From UBA1672 sp963977495 (GTDB taxonomy: Bacteria; Pseudomonadota; Alphaproteobacteria; Micavibrionales; Micavibrionaceae), in the NCBI GenBank assembly GCA_963977495.1, contig CAXBOT010000002.1, positions 202,700-266,699 on the forward strand: 64,000 nucleotides of DNA, in the 5' to 3' direction. The translations under genes and the position numbers were made by a program. How positions within the stretch are numbered: position 1 is the stretch's first letter; every line of letters starts with the position of its first letter. Positions 35,570 to 43,082 of the stretch are shown here, piece by piece. The notes beneath the pieces are model-generated. The model saw only the letters and a program-made list of their open reading frames with translations, searched no databases and was not told the DNA's origin.

Positions 35570-37111
35570 ATGTCCGCATTATCCGCCAACGATATTGATA
35601 TTGTTCATGCCATGCAAAAGGCCTCCGTGCTTGTGGTCGGTGATATCATGTTGGATCGTTTTGTGTACGGAAAAGTCGAGCGCATATCACCGGAAAGCCC
35701 TGTACCTGTGTTGTCGGTCACGCGGGAAAATATTATGTTGGGCGGCGCGGGAAATACGCTGGCTAATTTGATTAATCTGCAATGTAAGGGGCGCGTGCTG
35801 TCGATTATCGGTGATGATGATGAGGGGCGCGTTCTGAAAGATCTGGCAGAAAAAAGCAATGTTGACGGTGATGGTCTTGTTGCCTTTAAAGATCGCTCAA
35901 CCATTGTCAAAACCCGTTTTCTCGCCGGACATCAGCAGCTTTTGCGCACGGATTTTGAGCGCGTGCAGCCCATAACTGATGATATTATGCAGACCCTTTT
36001 GAAACAGGCGATTGTCATTTTGCCCGATGTGCAGGCGGTTATTTTATCTGATTACGGTAAGGGGTTACTGACCCCTGATTTTATCAAGGCGTTGATCACG
36101 CAGGCGCATGAGCTTAATTTGCCTGTTTTGATTGATCCGAAGGGTAAGGATTACAGCATTTACGCTGGCGCGGATGTGGTTACCCCGAATAAAAAGGAAT
36201 TGTCCGAGGCCACTGGCGGCTTGCCCGTCGATAGTGATGAAGAGGTGGTATCCGCCGCAAAATCATTGATCGCAAGCAGCGGTATTAAGGCCGTCATTGC
36301 CACGCGATCACAAGATGGTATGAGCGTTATTAGCGGCCAAGACGAAGAGCCTGTCCATATACGCAGCGCATCCGATATTGAGGTGTTTGATGTTTCGGGC
36401 GCGGGTGATACCGTTATCGCGACCATTGCAGCGTCTTTGGCGGCGGGGGGATCACTCGTAAAGGCGGCGTCGATCGCCAATGTTGCGGGCAGTATTGTGG
36501 TCTCAAAGGTCGGCACCGCGCCGATCCGTAGCGCAGAATTACTAGAGGTGCTCCGCCACCATGATCCGGAGGCTGATATCGTTAGAAATGGCGAGGCAAA
36601 CCGCCCCCGAATTGAGCGCGTCAGGCAAGCGCCTGTACTCAATTGGCAAGAGGCGCGTGAGGACGTGCAAAGATGGAAGGCACGCGGCTTGAAAGTCGGC
36701 TTTACCAACGGCTGTTTTGATATCCTACATTACGGTCATGTGACCTATTTGAATGATGCGCGCCAAAAATGCGATCGTTTGATCGTGGGTTTGAACAGCG
36801 ATTCGTCGGTGCGTATTTTAAAAGGCGCAGAGCGCCCCGTCCATGATGAGCAATCACGCGCACGCGTGCTGTCGGCTTTGGGGTCTGTTGATATGGTTGT
36901 CTTGTTCGGCGCGCAAGAGCAGGGCGATGATAACACCGCTTGTGCGCTGTTGGAGCAACTTCAGCCGGATATCTATTTTAAGGGCGGTGATTACACCGTG
37001 GATCAAATTCCCGAAGCGCCAACCGTGATACGCGGCGGCGGCGCGGTTGAGGTAATGCCGGTTTATGACGGGCACAGCACAACAAGCTCCATTAAGAAAA
37101 TGCGTGCCTGA
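35570..37111 (+). CDS. hldE: bifunctional heptose-7-phosphate kinase / heptose-1-phosphate adenylyltransferase
   Basis: Makes ADP-heptose for the LPS core. The 513-residue protein has an N-terminal PfkB-type kinase (VVGDIMLDRFVYGKVERISPESPVPVL, LGGAGNTLANL, DYGKGLLT, VTPNKKEL, DVSGAGDTVIA) and a C-terminal nucleotidyltransferase with TNGCFDILHYGHVTYL, DRLIVGLNSDSSVR and YFKGGDYT. Length fits the fused enzyme. It starts 82 bases from the divergent C93 gene. Presence implies a heptose-containing LPS. Confidence 0.96.
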   Translation: MSALSANDIDIVHAMQKASVLVVGDIMLDRFVYGKVERISPESPVPVLSVTRENIMLGGAGNTLANLINLQCKGRVLSIIGDDDEGRVLKDLAEKSNVDGDGLVAFKDRSTIVKTRFLAGHQQLLRTDFERVQPITDDIMQTLLKQAIVILPDVQAVILSDYGKGLLTPDFIKALITQAHELNLPVLIDPKGKDYSIYAGADVVTPNKKELSEATGGLPVDSDEEVVSAAKSLIASSGIKAVIATRSQDGMSVISGQDEEPVHIRSASDIEVFDVSGAGDTVIATIAASLAAGGSLVKAASIANVAGSIVVSKVGTAPIRSAELLEVLRHHDPEADIVRNGEANRPRIERVRQAPVLNWQEAREDVQRWKARGLKVGFTNGCFDILHYGHVTYLNDARQKCDRLIVGLNSDSSVRILKGAERPVHDEQSRARVLSALGSVDMVVLFGAQEQGDDNTACALLEQLQPDIYFKGGDYTVDQIPEAPTVIRGGGAVEVMPVYDGHSTTSSIKKMRA

Positions 37112-37178
37112 GCAGAGCGTTTAACGCTACCACCAAATAATAATCCATAATTTTTCAACCGCCCAAACCATAAAATCG

Positions 37179-37214
37179 TTGACTTACGTCCTGTAATTAA
37201 GAATGATTATCATT
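37179..37214 (+). promoter_or_regulatory. promoter with overlapping Fur-like box
   Basis: TTGACT (37179-37184), 17 bases, AATGAT (37202-37207). The -10 lies inside AATGATTATCATT (37202-37214), a near-perfect 6-1-6 palindrome that matches the core of the Fur consensus. Binding there would block transcription of the small gene at 37247 when iron is plentiful. Confidence 0.65.
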
Positions 37215-37246
37215 ATTAACAACTTCTGTGTGAAGGGGAAGATATA

Positions 37247-37459
37247 ATGCTTCAGGATTTTGTGTCGATGGAACTTTTATTTGGGCGTGGGGAAGCCGTT
37301 TTGTTTATAGATGATATTCTCGATCACTATAGTGAAAATGACGTACGCAGCGCGATAGATGGCGGATATTTGACATCGCATTGCCTTTGTTTTGGCCCTG
37401 ATTGCGGGCGTCATGTGTGCTGGTTAACCGAGGCGGGACGCTCTCTTGTGCGCTGTTGA
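37247..37459 (+). CDS. small Cys-rich protein under a Fur-like box
   Basis: A 70-residue protein not recognised. The C-terminal half holds five Cys (46, 48, 53, 58, 70) and two His (45, 57) in HCLCFGPDCGRHVCW, a metal-binding-like knuckle. The surrounding pattern, SENDVRSAIDGGYLTSHCLC with a final WLTEAGRSLV, resembles the wing end of a winged-helix domain. No signal peptide, so cytosolic. A good ribosome site (GAAGGGGAAG) and the upstream promoter with Fur-like box support expression under iron limitation; a metal- or redox-sensing regulator is a possible role (inference). Confidence 0.7.
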   Translation: MLQDFVSMELLFGRGEAVLFIDDILDHYSENDVRSAIDGGYLTSHCLCFGPDCGRHVCWLTEAGRSLVRC

Positions 37460-37554
37460 TTGAATAACACTGTACCTTGAGGGAAAGAGTTGGTAGAATC
37501 ATCGGCGCGACAGCGTGATTTACGTCTTTGATTTCTTCTACAAGGTTTGGTGCT

Positions 37555-38148
37555 ATGCGTTTTATTCTATCTCTTTCTTTGTTTTGTTTGTCCTCCGCTT
37601 TGTTGGTGGGGTGTACAGGAAAGCCTAGTCCGATGCCACGGGGCTATGCATCATATGATCAGCATTATAAATCTGCACCAGGGCCAAAGCCGCATAATAT
37701 TGGCTATGCCTATACCAACGATGATAACAGCACCGCATTAAAAGACATGCGTTATGCTGCACAGGATTTGGTTGAAAAACTCGACAAAAAATTATCGTTT
37801 AATGTTGATGAAGTTTATTTGAGAGTGCCTGAAAACACGGCTTTTTATAACAGTTTTGATCATTTGATCCGTGATGAATTGACGCAGCGCGGCTATTTAT
37901 TATCCAACACACCTGTTAATGCGGTACGTGTTGATTTTGTTGCGCTAGATAAGGTGCCGGAATGTTTTGCAAGCGACTCTTCGGGCGCATATCAAAATGT
38001 TTATTTGGCTTTGGCGATCAACAGCGTTAAAGGTGTGCCACAAGACAGCTTTGGCGATTTCTACGAAGTGCCACTTTATGATTTCCATAGTGCAAGCGAT
38101 GTCGAAATTGAAATGCCGCAATGTGTTGTGGTTAGCGAAGAAGGTTAA
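37555..38148 (+). CDS. putative lipoprotein, FlgO-like
   Basis: A 197-residue lipoprotein with signal peptide MRFILSLSLFCLSSALLVGC, lipobox Cys20. The mature part has MRYAAQDLVEKLDKKLSF, then FDHLIRDELTQRGYLLSNTP, a layout like FlgO-type outer-membrane proteins (a helical segment naming a paired set of alpha/beta repeats). An in-frame ATG at 37528 would put nine extra residues ahead of the signal. It ends seven bases before a second lipoprotein gene of similar plan, so they form a two-gene unit. Confidence 0.65.
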   Translation: MRFILSLSLFCLSSALLVGCTGKPSPMPRGYASYDQHYKSAPGPKPHNIGYAYTNDDNSTALKDMRYAAQDLVEKLDKKLSFNVDEVYLRVPENTAFYNSFDHLIRDELTQRGYLLSNTPVNAVRVDFVALDKVPECFASDSSGAYQNVYLALAINSVKGVPQDSFGDFYEVPLYDFHSASDVEIEMPQCVVVSEEG

Positions 38149-38155
38149 AAACAGG

Positions 38156-38740
38156 ATGTTGGCAGGGAAAGACCTAAAGTTCTGTTGTCTGCTGATTGCC
38201 AGTTTGCCTTTACTATCTTCCTGCGGTACTGAGGCCGTGTCGTTTAAGGCAGCGTCGGCTGTGATAGCGGCGGCGTCCTACGGTGTTTTTTCTGATCCTG
38301 ATGTTAATCTGAAAGAAAAAAACTACGCAGCGGCAGATTTTCTGCAATCAAAGATCAAAGATCAAATATCAATCAATCAATTTATAATAGCAGAACCGTT
38401 GGAGGAGGCCGACCATCCCGGTATATCTTCTTCATTTGGGATGTCTGTTTCCGAAGGGGTTGGTTTGCGCTTGCAAGAGCTTGGTTATAGCGTTTTGCTG
38501 CATGATGTTGCGCCCTATGGCAATGGTGCACTTTACCCTGTGCCGACAGATCAGGTGCAGGCGAATTTTGTTTTAAGAGGTGCCTACGCCGTGAAAGTCA
38601 AAGAGGTTGATGTGTTTTTGCGGGTTATTGATAAGCGCACGCAAAAGGTTGTTGGTGGCTTTGATTATACGATGCCGTTATCACGTGAGATTAGAAAATC
38701 GGCTGAAACCGAGCCACGCATTTTCCGCGTTAAAAAATAA
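38156..38740 (+). CDS. putative lipoprotein, FlgO-like
   Basis: A 194-residue lipoprotein: signal peptide with the lipobox LLSSC (Cys23). The mature domain AAADFLQSKIKDQI, EGVGLRLQELGYSVLL, NFVLRGAYAVKVKEVDVFLRVIDKRTQKVVGGFDYTMPLS resembles the FlgO domain (assembly/maintenance of the flagellar outer-membrane region in vibrios, and found in non-flagellar contexts). It is seven bases downstream of its partner. No flagellar genes lie in the window, so a motility role is only a possibility. Confidence 0.65.
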   Translation: MLAGKDLKFCCLLIASLPLLSSCGTEAVSFKAASAVIAAASYGVFSDPDVNLKEKNYAAADFLQSKIKDQISINQFIIAEPLEEADHPGISSSFGMSVSEGVGLRLQELGYSVLLHDVAPYGNGALYPVPTDQVQANFVLRGAYAVKVKEVDVFLRVIDKRTQKVVGGFDYTMPLSREIRKSAETEPRIFRVKK

Positions 38741-38832
38741 TATTCATTACGGATTTGGTTTGCGCTTGATGGTTTATTACGCCATGTGTGAATACATCCG
38801 TATGCTTGGTTTCTGCTGTGGATAGCGGCTTA

Positions 38833-40353
38833 TTACTGGGCGTTGGGGGATATAGGAATGCAATCATTCAATATGCGACAAGCGTCTTTTGCTGCATCCT
38901 TGGTGTAGCCCTGAAGGCGACCGCGATAGATCCAGCCCTGTGCGGTTTTTAATGGTGCGATGGTGCTGTTGCCATGTTTTAAATCATCAGGCAGCTTGTC
39001 AATACTTTGCGATATGGCGGTGTCGACCCTTGCGCGCGATGTGAATGCTCCGATCTGAATGGACCATGCCCCCGCCTTTGATATGTTGGCCGGAATGGCG
39101 TTGGGTAAATCATTTGATGCCATCTCAATAGAGGGCGTGTCAACGTTGTCGCTATCATCGGGGATGGATTCTTGAAGATGTGCAGAAATTGCGATCAGCC
39201 CTGTTTCTATGCGGTTGCGGACAGTCACATCGTAATCGCCTTCGCCAATCATTCTGTTAAACATGGAATTTTCTTGTGAGGAATCCAGCATATCCCAACG
39301 TGATTTTCTGTTGGTTGCAGCATCAATAATCTCAGTGTCCTGATCTTCGGCTTGTGTGGTGTTGCTTTGCACAGCCTGCAGCGATGGCTCAAGACTCGCG
39401 AGTTTCACGATATGCTCGGGCTTTGTTCTGGGGACGGGAACATTCTGATTGGCAATCTGCAGGTTGTTTATTTTATCAAATGCATTATCGAGCAAGATTT
39501 TCATCTGCGCATTTCTTGATTTTCCGGTGCGCCCGCCAAAAACAACAGCAATCAATCGGCGGTCATTTTGAACGGCAGAGGCCACCAGATTGAAACCTGA
39601 CGGTCTGATGTAGCCGGTTTTCATACCATCCATACCGGGGTAGCTTTCCATCAATTTATTATGGCTTTTATAGGTTTTGCCCTGATAGGTGAAGCTGGCT
39701 GTTGAAAAATAATGATAGTGATGACCGTATCGGGTAATCATAAAACGCGCCAGATTGGCCATGTCACGGGCGCTGCTCACTTGCTTTGGGTCGTTTAAGC
39801 CTGAGGCATTTGTAAAGTGCGTTTTGGTCATACCAATCTCAACGGCCTTTTTGTTCATCAGGTCAGCAAAGCCTTCTTCTGAACCGCCGAGCTTTTCTGC
39901 TAATGCGACAGCAATATCATTTGCGGACTTGGTGACGAGGACGAGGATTGCGTCTTTGACCTTGATGGTGGATCCGGGCGGCAGGTCAAGTTTACTGGGC
40001 ACCATGCTTGCAGCATGATTTGAAATACGAACGCGGCTGTAGAGTTTTAACTTGCCCCGATCAAGTGCATCGAAGACCAACAGTAAGGTCATGAGTTTTG
40101 TTAATGAAGCGGGGTGCAGTGCTTTGTTCGCATTGGCCTGATACAGGATAAGCCCCGTATCGGAATCCATCACAAAGGCGCCGTATTTTTCAGCGTAGAC
40201 ATTGCCCTTATTCTGTCGCGCCTGAGCATACGAAGGCATGAGGGATAATGCACAAATAACCAGCAAGGATAAATAGGCGCGCAGATTTATGCGCTTGGGA
40301 TCAGAAAAACGCCCGTCACTTTGCCTGTGTTGGTTTATTTTGTTTGCAATCAT
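38833..40353 (-). CDS. D-alanyl-D-alanine carboxypeptidase with C-terminal SPOR domain
   Basis: Periplasmic class C low-mass PBP that trims the terminal D-Ala of peptidoglycan stems. The 506-residue protein has a signal peptide/anchor (about 24-45), catalytic motifs SLTK (83-86), SAN (143-145) and KTG (245-247), and a C-terminal SPOR domain (about 425-500, WSIQIGAFTSRARVDTAI...GWIYRGRLQGYTKDAAKDAC) that binds denuded glycan at the septum. A Thr/Asn-rich linker joins them. Preceded by a strong promoter and, within the leader, a terminator-like hairpin. Confidence 0.92.
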   Translation of the reverse strand: MIANKINQHRQSDGRFSDPKRINLRAYLSLLVICALSLMPSYAQARQNKGNVYAEKYGAFVMDSDTGLILYQANANKALHPASLTKLMTLLLVFDALDRGKLKLYSRVRISNHAASMVPSKLDLPPGSTIKVKDAILVLVTKSANDIAVALAEKLGGSEEGFADLMNKKAVEIGMTKTHFTNASGLNDPKQVSSARDMANLARFMITRYGHHYHYFSTASFTYQGKTYKSHNKLMESYPGMDGMKTGYIRPSGFNLVASAVQNDRRLIAVVFGGRTGKSRNAQMKILLDNAFDKINNLQIANQNVPVPRTKPEHIVKLASLEPSLQAVQSNTTQAEDQDTEIIDAATNRKSRWDMLDSSQENSMFNRMIGEGDYDVTVRNRIETGLIAISAHLQESIPDDSDNVDTPSIEMASNDLPNAIPANISKAGAWSIQIGAFTSRARVDTAISQSIDKLPDDLKHGNSTIAPLKTAQGWIYRGRLQGYTKDAAKDACRILNDCIPISPNAQ

Positions 40354-40382
40354 AAAAAGCCAGCGTAAGAAGTAAAATAATC

Positions 40383-40405
40383 AAAAAAACGTAGGGAAAC
40401 CCTAC
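40383..40405 (-). terminator. terminator-like hairpin in the dacA leader (possible attenuator)
   Basis: Minus strand: GTAGGG (arm 40400-40405) and CCCTAC (40391-40396) with a TTT loop, then G and seven T (40383-40389). It lies between the promoter at 40422-40450 and the start codon at 40353, with no gene in between, so it can only act on the carboxypeptidase transcript. Confidence 0.6.
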
Positions 40406-40421
40406 TAAATCCTAGTCAGGA

Positions 40422-40450
40422 ATTATACAGGATTTTCGAAGATTTGTCTA
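40422..40450 (-). promoter_or_regulatory. sigma70 promoter of the carboxypeptidase gene
   Basis: Minus strand TAGACA (40445-40450), 17 bases, perfect TATAAT (40422-40427). Start near 40415, giving a leader of about 60 bases that contains the hairpin at 40383-40405. Confidence 0.7.
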
Positions 40451-40473
40451 ATTTTACACAAGCAAGATTTGTG

Positions 40474-40549
40474 TTTTGTGCATTGCACAAAAAAGTGCTT
40501 GACGAAAGTTGCACAAAATTATATCTATAGTGGGCATTGTGCAATGCAA
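40474..40549 (+). promoter_or_regulatory. phasin promoter with multiple PhaR-like operators
   Basis: Promoter TTGACG (40499-40504), 17 bases, TATCTA (40522-40527). Upstream is TTTTGTGCATTGCACAAAA (40474-40492), a perfect 19-base palindrome. Between -35 and -10 is a half-site TTGCACAA (40509-40516), and at the start is ATTGTGCAATGCAAAA (40536-40551). Such clustering is typical of repression by PhaR, which leaves DNA when polyhydroxybutyrate granules form. Confidence 0.75.
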
Positions 40550-40624
40550 AAAGTTCTGATATTTTTTGTGAATTAGGATGTTCCTTTTCGCAAGTTGAAT
40601 ATCGGTAAAATGATGGAGATTATT

Positions 40625-41002
40625 ATGACCAAGACAGCAACACAGTTTGATAAAATTATGAAAGATACAACAGAGTTCGGTAGCCAGTATTCAGATGCTT
40701 GTACCAAATCTACTGCTATTATGATGAAGGGTTTTGAAGACATTGTCGGCACAGTTATGTCACTGGCGCAAAGTTCTGCTGAGAAGCAAGCCAAGTTTGT
40801 TAAAGAAGCTATGGGCAGCAAAACGATCAACGAATTCGCAGAAATCCAGAATAAAATCGTTCAAACAAATTTTGATGATTTTATGGCTGGCGCAACAAAA
40901 ATTTCTGAAATTGGTGTCAAAGTTTTGACAGACAGCTCAGAGCCGGTAAATGCAGAGATCAACAAGGTTGTACAAAAAGCAACAAAAGCTATGGCAGCAT
41001 AG
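40625..41002 (+). CDS. phaP: phasin family protein
   Basis: A 125-residue helical amphipathic protein that coats polyhydroxyalkanoate granules. The composition (Ala, Lys, Thr, no Cys-rich or membrane part) and the segments MMKGFEDIVGTVMSLAQSSAEKQAKFVKEAMGSKTINEF and EIQNKIVQTNFDDFM match the phasin_2 family. The ATG at 40625 has GGAG seven bases upstream. Flanked by PhaR-like operators upstream and a good terminator downstream. No PHA synthase in the window, so granule genes are elsewhere. Confidence 0.9.
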   Translation: MTKTATQFDKIMKDTTEFGSQYSDACTKSTAIMMKGFEDIVGTVMSLAQSSAEKQAKFVKEAMGSKTINEFAEIQNKIVQTNFDDFMAGATKISEIGVKVLTDSSEPVNAEINKVVQKATKAMAA

Positions 41003-41030
41003 TTCAGTATTGATTTTGATAAGATTTATG

Positions 41031-41062
41031 ACCTTCGCAATGTTATGTTGCGGAGGTTTTTT
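41031..41062 (+). terminator. phasin terminator
   Basis: ACCTTCGCAA (41031-41040) and TTGCGGAGGT (41048-41057), ten pairs with one G-U, seven-base loop, then six T. It overlaps the stop codon of the convergent gene. Confidence 0.8.
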
Positions 41063-41996
41063 ATGGGCGATCTTGCGCAAACATCCATTTCCAGACCGTA
41101 CTGGAATAAAATTGCTTGTAAGAGCAGGTATAGGGCATTGACTCATAAGCTTGATAGGCAACTTTGCCGCCATTTCCGTTAACATTATCGGCGAAGGATC
41201 GTGCGGCGAAACTGGGAAATGTCGCGTTATTTTTACCTGTGAGCAGCAACATCGGTGTGGCAGTAAAGTTTCTTGAGTTTTGTGTATCCCATGCGCTGCT
41301 GATAATAACGGCAGAGGCAAAATAATTGGGGTTTTTCTCAATCAGATTAAACAGCGTCGCCCCACCAAAGCCGCATCCGATAATGTATATGCGCTTATCA
41401 TCGACGGGGTATTCGTCTTTGACGTTATTGATAAGCTTCATGAGGGGATCTAATATTTTCTTTGATTCTGATCTGAGTTCTTCGAAATTCACGACTTTTA
41501 TTGGGTTGTTGAGCTTATCAATTGTAAAGCTTGTGCCGCGCATGCTTCGTGATTCCACAGGCGGGATAATGGTCTCTGAGTATAAGCCCCTGATATCGGG
41601 GATCATTGAAAAGGCAGGAAAGGCCAAGCCCATCTGGTTCTGGGTGATGTATTCTGCGCTATATGTTGTGTCATTATGATCGTTCAAATGAACGATGAGG
41701 GGGAACTTGATGCCCTCCGGCCATGGTTTTGAAGGTGTGTGCATCAAATAATGCATGGAGTTTTGAATTTTGGTCTTGTTATCAAGCGCCGTGAGAGTTT
41801 TGCTTTCAAAACGTTGCTTGGAGATAACGAGGTCTTTTCTCTCGTCTTTGTCTGTTTTTATCATGCCCGCAATATTGGGCGTGTTTGCCGTGGGCTTTTG
41901 TTGCTCGGTTGCTCCGCCGCTAAAAAACAAAAAATAAGGGATCAGAAAAAGTAGGGGAACTGTCATCACAACAGCGATGCGTTGAAAAGTCTTCAT
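41061..41996 (-). CDS. polyhydroxybutyrate-depolymerase/esterase-like protein lacking catalytic triad
   Basis: A 311-residue membrane-anchored (helix about 5-28) protein with the alpha/beta-hydrolase layout of LpqC/PHB-depolymerase-type esterases: FPLIVHLND, IYIIGCGFGGATL, NYFASAVIISSAW, TPMLLLTGKNN and a last helix WKWMFAQ. The nucleophile elbow GxSxGG reads GCGFGG (207-212), so the Ser is Gly; the usual acid (GxxD) reads GKNN; the usual HxSW His region reads YTCSY. It should be inactive as a hydrolase, perhaps a binding or scaffold protein. Converges on the phasin gene. Confidence 0.6.
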   Translation of the reverse strand: MKTFQRIAVVMTVPLLFLIPYFLFFSGGATEQQKPTANTPNIAGMIKTDKDERKDLVISKQRFESKTLTALDNKTKIQNSMHYLMHTPSKPWPEGIKFPLIVHLNDHNDTTYSAEYITQNQMGLAFPAFSMIPDIRGLYSETIIPPVESRSMRGTSFTIDKLNNPIKVVNFEELRSESKKILDPLMKLINNVKDEYPVDDKRIYIIGCGFGGATLFNLIEKNPNYFASAVIISSAWDTQNSRNFTATPMLLLTGKNNATFPSFAARSFADNVNGNGGKVAYQAYESMPYTCSYKQFYSSTVWKWMFAQDRP

Positions 41997-42054
41997 ACAG
42001 AGTAACCCCACAGTAAAAATGCAATACGATTATATGGCTATTTATATCGTAGTT

Positions 42055-42966
42055 TTACATGTTTGTTAATGGCCTAGGCTTTGCTTTCCAGTTTTCTCTG
42101 GCATTTACAGCAAATTCGATGATTTTCCCAGCCACATCAATGCCTGTGACTTCTTCCAATCCGGTAAAGCCGGGGGCAACGTTAATTTCAATAACCAACG
42201 GCCCGTCATTCGAGCGAATAATATCCACCCCGGCAACATTGATGTTAATGGCGCGCGCTGCTCTTAGGGCGATGTCTTGCTCTTGCTCGGATAATATGAC
42301 GCTTTGTGTGTCACCCCCCAGTGCGACATTGGCGCGAAAATCGCCATCTTGTGATTGACGCTGCATGCAGGCGACAATTTCATCACCGACCACAAAGACC
42401 CGAATGTCGGTTCCAGCGGATTCTTCAATGAATTTTTGTACGATCAAGGGGACGGATAATTGTTGGAATGTTTTGAGGAGGTTGATTGCGTGCTTCATGT
42501 CATCGGCCAGAAAAACGCCGACGCCTTCTGTGCCTTCGACCAGCTTGATAATCAACGGTACGCCGCCCACAGTTTGGATGATGTTGTCGTAATCCTCGGA
42601 GGAGTGAGCAAAGCCGGTGGAGGGGAAGGGCACGCCTTCGCGCAGCAAACGTTGGACGCAGCGTAATTTATCACGGCCAAGCTGCAATGCGCGGGGGTTG
42701 TCTGATATGAAAATATGCATTGCCGCAAATTGTTTTAATACGATAAGGCCGTATTCGGTATGTGGTGTATCAATGCGTGGGATAATAAGGTCAAAATCGT
42801 TACTGATCGGTTCCCCGTCATAGTAAACTTCGGGGGCATTCATGCAGACACTAAGGCTACATCTGAGAAGTTCAAGAATTTTTACGTTGTGCCCGCGGGC
42901 CTTTGCAGCCTCAAGCAAGCGGTTATCTTCGTGTTCGTTGCATGACGTCAGAATCGCTATTCTCAT
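42055..42966 (-). CDS. rimK: RimK-type ATP-grasp glutamate ligase, copy 1
   Basis: A 303-residue ATP-grasp ligase of the RimK family, which adds glutamates to the C-terminus of ribosomal protein S6 or related substrates. Motifs: NRLLEAAKARGH, DLIIPRIDTPHTEYG, ARALQLGRDKLRCVQRLL (as RALQLGRDKLR), PLIIKLVEGTEGVGVFL, RVFVVGDEIVACMQR, and the metal site VIEINVAPGFTGLEEVTGIDVAGKI. The C-terminal motif is close to E. coli RimK (NASPGLEGIEKTTGIDIAG). About 70 percent identical by eye to the neighbouring copy 116 bases upstream. No rimB or other accessory gene beside it. Confidence 0.85.
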   Translation of the reverse strand: MRIAILTSCNEHEDNRLLEAAKARGHNVKILELLRCSLSVCMNAPEVYYDGEPISNDFDLIIPRIDTPHTEYGLIVLKQFAAMHIFISDNPRALQLGRDKLRCVQRLLREGVPFPSTGFAHSSEDYDNIIQTVGGVPLIIKLVEGTEGVGVFLADDMKHAINLLKTFQQLSVPLIVQKFIEESAGTDIRVFVVGDEIVACMQRQSQDGDFRANVALGGDTQSVILSEQEQDIALRAARAININVAGVDIIRSNDGPLVIEINVAPGFTGLEEVTGIDVAGKIIEFAVNARENWKAKPRPLTNM

Positions 42967-43082
42967 ATGTATGTACCTTTTTAGAAATCGTAGTGCTTCG
43001 TAATCGAAAACCTATCTGTTGAAAAAATTTAGATGTAACTAAAGTGCTTACGCGTAAGAAAAAAGAAGCCGCAGAAATTTGA

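Noticed and set aside
36160..36708. Minus-strand 182-codon frame inside hldE
   Set aside because: Shadow of a conserved enzyme, Ser/Thr-rich by codon complement.
37100..37130. Terminator after hldE at AGCGTTTAACGCT
   Set aside because: The palindrome has no T-run, so termination is not supported.
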